From positions 1,860,001 to 1,924,000 of the forward strand of contig JAYKKR010000003.1 in assembly GCA_036971615.1 (NCBI GenBank): a stretch of 64,000 bases of DNA, written 5' to 3'. This DNA comes from Amyloporia xantha (taxonomy: Eukaryota; Basidiomycota; Agaricomycetes; Polyporales; Adustoporiaceae). The first letter of the stretch is position 1. Each line of letters starts with the position of its first letter. The notes under the pieces were generated by a model. That model was not told the DNA's origin. It saw only the letters and a program-made list of their open reading frames with translations, and searched no databases. Positions 55,301 through 64,000 of this stretch are shown piece by piece. The translations under genes and the position numbers were made by a program.

Positions 55301-58300
55301 CAAAATCTGGCAGATGACCAACATTGACAAATGGTTCCTCACGCAACTGCAGTCAATCTATCGCATGGAGTTAAACTTATCGTGAGCTTTGCTTATTTCT
55401 CTAATGCGCAATATCCTGATAACTCTTTCGCGCAGAACTTGCACAGTGTCAAACATTGGCAATGCCAAGCTGCGACAAGCGAAACAGCTTGGATTCTCTG
55501 ATCGTCAGCTCGCCATCTGCATGGGCTCCACAGAGCTCGCTGTCCGGCGTCTGCGTCAAGAGTATGGGATCATGCCGTTTGTCAAGCAAATCGATACGGT
55601 TGCTGCCGAGTTCCCGGCTTACACCAACTACCTCTATACAACGTACAACGCTATCGAGCATGATATCACCTTCGATGATCGTGGTGTGATGGTACTTGGA
55701 TCTGGTGTCTATCGTATCGGTTCATCGGTCGAGTTCGACTGGTGCGCTGTCCGTGCTATTCGAACTTTGCGAGACAACGGCCTACCCACGGTGATGGTCA
55801 ATTACAACCCCGAAACCGTCAGTACAGATTATGACGAGGCCGATCGACTCTACTTCGAGAACATCAGCCTGGAGACCATCTTGGACATCTACGATACCGA
55901 ATCTTCTCGGGGTGTCATCCTCTCTATGGGTGGACAGACCCCGAACAACATCGCCCTTCCTTTGTATCGCCAGAACGTGAGAATCTACGGAACGTCTCCA
56001 GAAATGATCGACACCGCGGAGAACCGGTTCAAGTTCTCTCGTCTCTTGGACGAGATTGGCGTTGACCAGCCCTCGTGGAAGGAATTGTCAAGCTATGACG
56101 AGGCACACGCATTCTGTGAAAAAGTCGGCTACCCAGTCCTCGTCCGACCTTCGTATGTTCTATCGGGTGCTGCTATGAATGTCGTCTTCAGTGAAAACGA
56201 TCTGTCAAATTATCTTTCTCAGGCCACGGCTGTCTCGCGTGATCACCCTGTGGTCATTTCGAAGTATATCGAAGGCGCCAAGGAAATCGAGATGGATGCT
56301 GTAGCCAAAGGGTGGCACTATGATCATGCATTATATATCGGAGCATGTGGAGAATGCAGGTGTACATTCTGGTGACGCTACTCTCATTCACCCGCCGCAG
56401 GACCTTGATCCGGAGACGGTTCGTCAAATCGAAGAGGCGACGGCAAAGATTGGGAATGCGCTGAACGTCACCGGGCCGTTCAACATCCAGTTCATCGCCA
56501 AGAACAACGAGATCAAAGTCATCGAATGTAACCTGCGTGCCGCGAGGTCTTTCCCCTTCGTGTCCAAAGTCACTGGTGTGGATGCGATTGAGATGGCTAC
56601 CAAGGCCATGTTGGATCTGCCAGTAGAGCCATATCCTTATATTGGCTTGCCAGCAGACTATGTTGGGGTGAAGGTTCCGCAGTTCAGCTTCAGCCGGCTT
56701 TCCGGGGCGGATCCAGTCCTCGGAGTCGAGATGGCGTCTACGGGAGAGGTCGCATGCTTCGGCAAGGACAAATACGAGGCATATGTGAAAGCATTGATCT
56801 CTACCGGTATCGTTCTGCCCAAAAAGAACATACTATTCTCGATCGGTAGCTACAAGGAAAAGTTAGAAATCCTGCCGTCTGTGCAGAAGCTGCATGCTGC
56901 TGGATATAACATTTTTGCCACTTCTGGTACTGCGGATTTTCTCACCGAGCACAATGTTCCTTGCAAAGTAAGTACTAGCTTATTTGTCCACTGCTGTTTG
57001 TTCACGCGACCTTTCGCATAGTACCTCGAGACCCTGGGAGAAGATAGCGAACAGAAGTCTCAATACTCGCTTACTCAGCATCTTGCGAACAACCTCATCG
57101 ACATGTACATCAACCTCCCCTCCAAGAATCACTATCGTCGACCCGCGAGTTATGCAAGTAAGGGATACCGTACTAGGCGTATGGCAGTCGATTTCGCTGT
57201 TCCCTTGATCACTAATGTCAAGGTCGCCAAATTGCTCTTTGAGGCACTTGTGCGCGGACTGCCTCTGGAAGTTTCTCCTGTTGACGCGAAGACTTCGCAC
57301 GATACCCATACGTTCACTGGACTCGTCAACATTTCTGCATTCGTACCTGGTCTTACCATTCCCGGCAGCGCTGACTTCTCGGCGGCCACGAAGGCATCTA
57401 TCAGCGCGGGATTCGTCACTGCACTAGTTCTTCCGGTCGGAGAAGACAACAAGATTACTGATCAGACGTCTTTAGGACACGCCCGCACTAATGTCGCTGG
57501 CGCTGCGTACTGCAACTACGCTCTGAATATGACTGCAACAGCTGGCAATACAAAATCGTTGGACGATGAAATCCAGGCTGACGTGAAGTCACTTTTCATT
57601 CCATTCCATTACAGCGATGCAGATAGCCAGGTCTCCATGGTCGCAGAACATTTCGCGTCGTGGCCCATTGACAAGCCTGTCGTCACGGATGCCCAAGGGC
57701 GCCGACCTTGCTCCCGTTCTTCTACTTGCTGGTCTGCACAACCGTACATTGCACGTTACAAACGTGCAGAGCAAGGATGACTTATTGCTGATATCTCTCA
57801 GCAAAGCCAAGCAGCTGAAGGTCACATGTGATGTCTCTGTCTACTCTCTGTTCTATTCTCGTGAGGACTTCCCAGGTGTGGTTTGTTTGCCGTCAGCCGA
57901 AGACCAGAAGGCCATTTGGCAAAGCCTAGATGTGATCGATGCCTTTTCAGTGGGCACGGTTCCCTCTCAACTCGCACGCGAATTGGGCAAGGTCGGAACC
58001 GCTGCATCGGGCATCGAAGAGACGCTGCCTCTTCTTCTTAATGCAGTCGCTGCTGGCCGATTGACTCTGGACGGCATCCGTCAGCGTCTGCATGAGAACC
58101 CCATCCGCATCTTCGGTCTTCCCGACCAAAGCCATACTAGCGTTGAAGTCATCACTGGGCGCAAGTCGCAGTTCCGCAGCAAAAACAAGTCCTGGTCGCC
58201 GTTGGAGGGAACGGTCGTCAATGGCGCTGTGGATCGGGTACTCGTACATGGGCAAACCGTGTTCCTGGATGGCGAGGTCACGGCCGCGCCTGTGGGCAGG

Positions 58301-59627
58301 GACATTTCGAGCGCCACAATCACGCACATGCTCGCGGAAAGGTCGATGTCCGTCTCTGGAGCGAGACCTGACTTTGGTGCCGTACCAGCTCTTCCGTCCA
58401 AGGGATCGGATGCGGCATTACAGACATACCCTCCCTCGGCAACCACGGCCATCACCTCGTCCACAGTAGCACCTATCCATGGACCCCAAGCCGCTCCCAA
58501 CACGTTCAGCCACCTCACGCCTCATCCCGCCTTCCACCGCAAGCACATTCTCACTGTCAAACAGTTCAGTCATCGCGACGTACATGATCTCTTCTCTCTC
58601 GCGCATGAGATGCAATTGCAGGTCGAGCGGAACGGCACGCTCGACGTCCTCAAGGGCAAAGTCCTCTGCACTATGTTCTATGAACCGTCGACGCGCACTC
58701 ACTCGTCGTTCGACGCAGCGATGAAGCGATGCGGTGGAGAGGTGATCAATGTCAATATGGAGATGTCATCGGTACTGAAGGGCGAGACTCTTCCGGACAC
58801 GATTAGGACGCTCGGGTGCTATGCCGATGCCATTGTCATCAGGCATCCAGAGGTGGGCAGCTCGCAGCTCGCGGCCAAATTCTCGCCAGTCCCGATCCTG
58901 AACGCGGGTGACGGTATTGGGGAGCATCCGACCCAGGTATGTTATAGTGTTATCGCTCCCCATCATGCCACTCTAATGCCACGGGCACATGACAGGCGCT
59001 ATTGGACGTGTACACGATCCGTTCTGAACTTGGAACCGTGAACGGGCGCACTATCACCCTCCTGGGAGATCTCAAAAACGGACGGACCGTCCACAGTCTG
59101 GTGACACTCCTGTGCTTGTATTCCGTGCGCCTCAACTTCGTGTCCCCGCCCTCGCTCGCGATGCCTGCGAGCGTCGTGTCCGCCGCGCGGCCGTGCGGGT
59201 GCGCAGGTGCGCATCTGCGAGTCGCTGGAGGAGGTGCTCGGCGACACGGACGTGCTGTACGTTACACGTCTACAAAAGGAGCGATTCAAGGACGACTCCG
59301 AGTGGGCGGCTGTCAAGGATGGTTACCGGATTGACCACGCGCTCCTGTCGCGTGCGAAAGAGGACATGATTGTCATGCATCCGCTGCCACGGGTGAATGG
59401 TGAGTGCTTAATTCGTCTTTCATTGTGAAGATGCCTCGGCTGAGGTTGCTATCGTAGAAATCGACCCAGAGGTAGACTTCGATTCCAGGCGGGCAGTCTA
59501 CTTCCGCCAGATGCGATATGGATTATTTGTGCGTGACCTTGACGGAAGTCCATCACATATTCTGTTGCTTACATTGACGCGTGTGGTGCAGATTCGTATG
59601 GCTCTCCTGGCGAGTGTCATGGGCTGA
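52358..59627 (+). CDS. URA2: Multifunctional carbamoyl-phosphate synthase / aspartate carbamoyltransferase (Ura2), with four apparent +1 frameshifts
   Basis: This enzyme makes carbamoyl phosphate from glutamine and then carbamoyl aspartate, the first two steps of pyrimidine synthesis. About ten exons: 52358-52577, 52636-54519, 54572-54760, 54813-55145, 55203-55381, 55436-56967, 57022-58936, 58996-59399, 59458-59528, 59592-59627. Domains in order: glutamine amidotransferase with [15 protein letters not shown], two ATP-grasp carbamoyl-phosphate synthase halves ([44 protein letters not shown]), the regulatory domain, an inactive dihydroorotase-like linker ([18 protein letters not shown]), and ATCase with [18 protein letters not shown] and [10 protein letters not shown]. 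The conserved reading needs one base fewer at 53850-53852, 56307-56312, 57692-57694 and 59191-59192. Outside these sites the frame is fully open and conserved. Confidence 0.93.
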
Positions 59628-60779
59628 ACAGCCAACCAAAAAGTAAGCACACGTTCGGCGTCGGGAGATGGACGTCTGGACTATATAGAGACCGTAATGA
59701 AGGCTCGGAAGCACAAGGGGAAACGAAAGAGCGTAGGAAGGTCTGGGAATTCAACGTTACCAATGTATATCACACAAGAATTGTTCTGACATCGCACAGT
59801 CTATATACTTTGCCAACCCTGAAAATGTTATAATCCATTCGCATGTGTAGCAATAGAATAACAACACTGGTTGATTTTGTCTGCAGAGTCAGCGATATGA
59901 ATTGACAGGTGATGGGCATGGCGCGGTGTATCCCGACTAGGTGCAAACAGTTCCATTATTGATGTCCACAGACCAGTGTCATCTCGACTTCATATAAAAT
60001 TGTCCAGCTACAGTAGCGCCACCTGAAACGGAGTCGCGGCTGCTGTGGCTATTGATAATCCGTGTGGGCTTTCCCATACATAAGGATGTATTTGCCATCT
60101 TCCTGGTATCACTGTCCGGTTGGGCCGCACTACCGTGTGGTCTGCCGGACAAGCTCCGATGTACAGATGAAGAACTCTAATGGAATGACCAATCGTTAGA
60201 AGCCGTTCTCTTTATGGGTTAACGCGGGTTCGAGGCACCCGACGGGATGTATCGACGATCGACAACTAAATCTGTTCGTTCCTTCCCGTCGAGAGGATCA
60301 CTGTCGGAGCAATAACCAGCTCGAGTGACGCGGAGAAATCGAAGGCAGCGCACCGCTGATCCAGGCTTCGAGTCGACCTGTCATCTCGCCGCGGGACCTT
60401 GAGAGAACGCTCCTTGCGACTACGAGCGCAACCATCAATACTCACCACCGTTTCTGACTGCGTCGGGTTGGGTCCATTTCCGCGACGGAAGCGCACGTAT
60501 CCAGATTCAGGGGGCCGTGTTGGAAAGGCCGAAGGGTCCAGTCCTCGAATCGACGTTTTGGCAGATGGAATGGAAGAATGATATCCACTTGGATCAGGTG
60601 CAATCTGCGTACCGCGCGCTCTCTTCATCCGTAGTCAACTTCACATCCCTGCCACTCGATCAATAAGTCGCAGACATGAATCAGAAGCGTTTCCCATATG
60701 AACTGCGTGCGTCCCGGTGAAACGGAAAGCTTCTGGGTTCCCTGCACTGGTGCCACTGCCAGTGTCTCTCCAAAAGGTC
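59628..60779. other. Intergenic region
   Basis: URA2 3' flank and SLATT gene upstream sequence. Short frames (60266-60628 -, 60399-60581 +) lack motifs. The SLATT frame stays open to 60717 without an ATG. Confidence 0.4.
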
Positions 60780-62177
60780 ATGGACTACCCCGGACACAAT
60801 GAGTCTGCCACTCCCCCACCGCTTAACTGGTACCCTCCTCACCAAAACCGCGAGGACGAGCCCGAGGACTTTAGTACTCCTCCCATGTCCCCGTCCACCC
60901 CACCACGACAGTTAACGATGCCGTCGCCCATCCTTACGCACAGTCCCGAACTCTCCCAGTCTACCCCCGGCACCCCCGACGCTGGTGGGCCGTCGACTTA
61001 TATCGAAGCTCCAGTCGCGACTCCGATATCGATGCCTATGCCCATCGCCGTGCCTCCACGCCCAGAGCTAGAGAATATAGCAGGACCGTCGCGCAGGCCG
61101 ACTCTAACGCTGGCATCGGAGAGGCCACCGCTTGAAACATACGGCCCACCATACCTTTCTCCACATCAATCACCCCAGCAGCCCTCTAGAGAGCGCCTTG
61201 TGCGTGCGCATAGCAGCGTGGGGCACGGCACACGACATGAAAACGTGTCCACGAATGGGAACGGGAATGGAACCGGGAATGGGAATGGAATGGGAACCCC
61301 CATCACGCACCCGGTACGAGCACTGAGCTATAGTGATGGTCGATACGGACGGATGCCACGTGAAAGACCCATGTCGGCCGTGAATACGACGAATGGAGAG
61401 AGGAGAACCTTGGGCCTCGATTACATCGTCCCTGAGATTCCTGATCCGGAGAAGAGAATGTCGGAGGCAGGTGTGTCGTACAACTCGGTAAGCAGCCCTC
61501 CCTGTCTCAGACAAGATTTTCTTCTCACCTGTTGTTACTGCTCATCCAGGCGCGCGATAAGAAAGTGAAGGAGCGGCTGGAGCCCACCAAGATACACGCA
61601 CAAGAGGCACTTGCCAAGGCTTCTAGACAAGGTGCCCGTTCTGCTGCATGAAGTTACAATCAGTGACTTACGCGATCTGCTCTTTGACACTTCGTTCTTG
61701 TAGCGCGGATGACGGGATATGCTCTGAATGTTTGCATCGGTATCCAAATCCTACTGGGTGCTCTCACCACAGGCATAGCTGCATCTGTCAGCGGAAGGCG
61801 GGTGAGTCTGTATCGTTGTCACAATAGCCTGCCGTGTGCTTACCTCGGTGCATCGCCAGACCAGCATCGTAATCGCCATTCTCGGTGGCACGTCGACGCT
61901 AGCCGCGTCCTACCTTGCGCGCGCACGGGGATCTGGAGAACCAGAGCAGTCTGTTATTCGGTGTAGCGAACTCGAGCACTTCCTCCGCGATCTCGAGGCG
62001 TTCATGCTGGACGCGGAGGCAGAGGCCAATATCGGTCAAAACTACGACCGGGAGGTGCAACGGTTCCGCAAGCGTTTTGAAGAGATCCTTGGGAATAATC
62101 AAGATCAGCAGGCGGCGAAGTACGTGCCAAAAGGACATGATGGTACAAGAAAGACCCGGCGGTTACATGCAAGATAA
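60780..62177 (+). CDS. Fungal SLATT-domain membrane protein with Pro-rich N-terminus
   Basis: Four exons (60780-61487, 61550-61631, 61704-61801, 61860-62177) join to 401 residues. Residues 1-240 are Pro/Ser/Thr-rich, probably disordered, and include an NGNGNGTGNGNG run. The C-terminal part matches the fungal SLATT pattern: KERLEPTKIHAQEAL, MTGYALNVCIGIQILLGALTTGIAA (TM1), TSIVIAILGGTSTLAASYLARARGSGEPE (TM2) and a cytoplasmic coiled tail (LEHFLRDLEAFMLDAEAEA). In bacteria SLATT is a two-helix effector of nucleotide-signalling conflict systems, thought to perforate membranes. Its role in fungi is unknown. The start at 60780 is the first ATG in the open frame. Confidence 0.85.
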
Positions 62178-63946
62178 TATCATGCAGGGTGATGTGATAC
62201 AGGAAAAACACGGCGGTTACAGGCATGGCAATGCATTCAATGTAGTATGATGGACGACGGGGTTCGCAGACTTTTGGGACTTTGGAGAAATTCAGTCTTC
62301 CGCAATACACGTCGACGCGCCTATTTCTGATTGGAGATGGAAGACCTGGTGTCTGTCCACGCATATTTAAAGCAACTGGCGTTTCTTGCGCATACAATAC
62401 GATGGTGGCTATAATGCAACTTAACACGTTACATGGTCGCATGGTACAATACTTTGGTCCTCGCGGTTTGTAACTGGCGTATATGGCAGATAAACCAGAT
62501 AAAAGACGCCAGATAATAATAATAAAACCGTTGCACGACTGAGCAGGTATTAGTAAAGCAAGCAGGGGCTCTGAGTTGGGCGAACGAAATGGAGGAGAGA
62601 AAATGCGAGGCTATGATCATGTGATGGCCTGTTGGCCGCCATCACTCCATCACTGTCGGCCCCGTCAACAAGAATGGTCCTCGCCACTGTGCAGTATGCT
62701 TTGTGGCACTCTTGCTCCTTGTTTGCTCTCACTGCTTCTCAGTCGGGATATAAGTCGAAGCGTCGAGCCGGTGCAGGCAGCAGTTTGTGCTGTGCAAAGC
62801 AGGTGTCTGGGCCTCCACTGGGCGATCACAATCACAAGCAGACTGATTAGGATCGCAGACTGACGATATAGTTTGCAAAAGTACCTGGACGACTGCTGGT
62901 GTACCGATTGTTTTCGAGCTCGCGGAGCGGTCCATGTTTCACTCTTGTTATATGGCCGGAGCATGTGCTGTGCCAATTGTGAGATTTCAAAGTCCACTTT
63001 TTAGCCGGCTCTGACCAAGTCGTACGAATGGGCATCTAGGTCTAGCTTCAGTTCACACAGTAGGGAACGCAATAAATTATGTTTCTGATTATCCTGCTAG
63101 AGACATCAGGAGAGTGGATTTCGAATTGCTCAGGTAAAGGACGCACTATGAGCGTGAGGCCACTTCGGTGAACGCCACTGTCCCCTCCACCCTGGAGTTC
63201 GGGAGTGCCTAAAAGACCCAGCTTGTGTCGAGTAACATATCCTTCAATGCGGAAAAAGCCATACTGCGACGGCACATATCTCTATTTTGCTCCAGTGTGC
63301 AGATTATCGCGTGCACCTCATCGCTGCAGGTGCCGGTGTCTACAACGTTTGTTGCCAGGATACGATACCGGTGATGTCGACTGCCAGAAGACTAGGTAAG
63401 TAAAATCATCACGGTTGAGTTCGTTGTCATGAGCCTGCTCACTTGTGGCCGGCAGAAGTAGGGGCTTCTTTGTCGCGGTGTGGCGTCCCCTCTTCGACGC
63501 GATGGACGCGTTGACGCGCCCAAATCTCTTTCTAAATAATGTTCCAAAGCACAGATTACTTGTTGACGTGATTGAAAGCCCTGGGAAGCGCGTTTGACGC
63601 GTCGAACGCGTTGACCGCGCCAAGAAAGGCGGGTCGGTGTTTGCGGCTCTGGGATGTCGAGCATTGCTATCGGCATTCTTGAGTGCGCAAACATGCTGAT
63701 GCGACCTGCTGAGTGCTCTCGATGACACCCTCACATATTAGAGCTGTATTGGCATGAAGGTACGTTTCGAAGATGAGAGTCGGGTTCAAGTACAAAATAG
63801 GTGGTGTGGCCATCAAAGCCACACAGACAAAGCGGATACTATTTAGGCAATGCCACACTCTTTCCCCCCACACATTCTCCTGCTTTAGCTCCACCACCAC
63901 CCCTTACAACATCCAATTTTACTTACCCCCTATACGTTCCCCTGAA
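62178..63946. other. Gene-poor region
   Basis: Several frames of 60-138 codons occur on both strands (62002-62442 -, 62665-62997 -, 63318-63734 -) but none has a motif or exon pattern. Around 63490-63620 there are repeated TTGACGCG/GACGCG blocks. Confidence 0.35.
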
Positions 63947-64000
63947 ATGTCAAGTCTGTCGAGCACCACCCCGGCCGTTGTCAATCTCATTGTCAATCTC
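63947..64000 (+). CDS. Possible gene start truncated by window edge
   Basis: ATG at 63947 opens MSSLSSTTPAVVNLIVNL.., preceded by a TATTTAGG element at about 63840 and a long C-rich, purine-poor leader (CACCACCACCCC), typical of basidiomycete promoters. Only 18 codons are visible, including a small repeat of TGTCAATCTC. No family can be assigned. Confidence 0.35.
   Translation, partial: MSSLSSTTPAVVNLIVNL

Overview
The window is nuclear DNA of a filamentous basidiomycete, most likely an Agaricomycete. Genes are cut by many short introns, mostly 45-65 nt with GTRNGT donors and YAG acceptors. They include lineage-typical families: a fungal 7TM-like receptor family, questin-oxidase-like proteins, a mpaB/DUF2236 oxygenase, a fungal SLATT protein and F-box/LRR proteins. 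Conserved housekeeping genes are proteasome PRE4, septin CDC3, the DEAH helicase PRP43 (two copies), sterol oxidase ERG25 and the multifunctional pyrimidine enzyme URA2.

Layout. 0-5.6 kb: the 5' end of a JmjN/JmjC gene (-), PRE4 (+) and an HSA/SANT-like chromatin protein (-). 5.6-11 kb: gene-poor, with a P450 relic and a multi-pass membrane protein gene (-) whose last intron carries a 733-bp inverted-repeat element with two tRNA-like units. 12-18 kb: a questin-oxidase-like gene (+) and PRP43 copy A (-). 18-21.5 kb: gene-poor. 21.5-29.2 kb: septin (+), a protein with a large internal duplication (-) and an ankyrin-containing protein (+). 30-35.4 kb: PRP43 copy B (+) and a 5'-truncated questin-oxidase-like copy (+). 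35.5-39.3 kb: a transposon nest with a 733-bp foldback, a TIR element holding a nested hAT-like MITE and a tRNA-like unit, a hairpin and another small MITE. 39.5-46.9 kb: mpaB-family oxygenase (+), tRNA-Val (-), cyclopropane-fatty-acid-synthase-like gene (+) and F-box gene (-). 47.3-48.3 kb: a TA-flanked TIR element. 50.4-62.2 kb: ERG25 (-) divergent from URA2 (+), then a SLATT-domain gene (+). A possible gene start lies at the right edge.

Most genes are independent housekeeping or lineage genes; there is no operon-like pathway and no convincing metabolite cluster. The strongest oddities are: (i) two intact PRP43 paralogues 12 kb apart in opposite orientation, each beside a questin-oxidase-like gene; (ii) several single-base surpluses in homopolymers that break otherwise perfectly conserved reading frames (four in URA2, one in PRE4, one possible in the truncated questin copy), which look like sequence errors but need checking; (iii) non-autonomous TIR elements carrying Pol III-type tRNA-like units, one of them inside an intron.

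Exon borders were placed by eye from splice motifs and frame continuity. Family names come from recognised motifs, not from searches.
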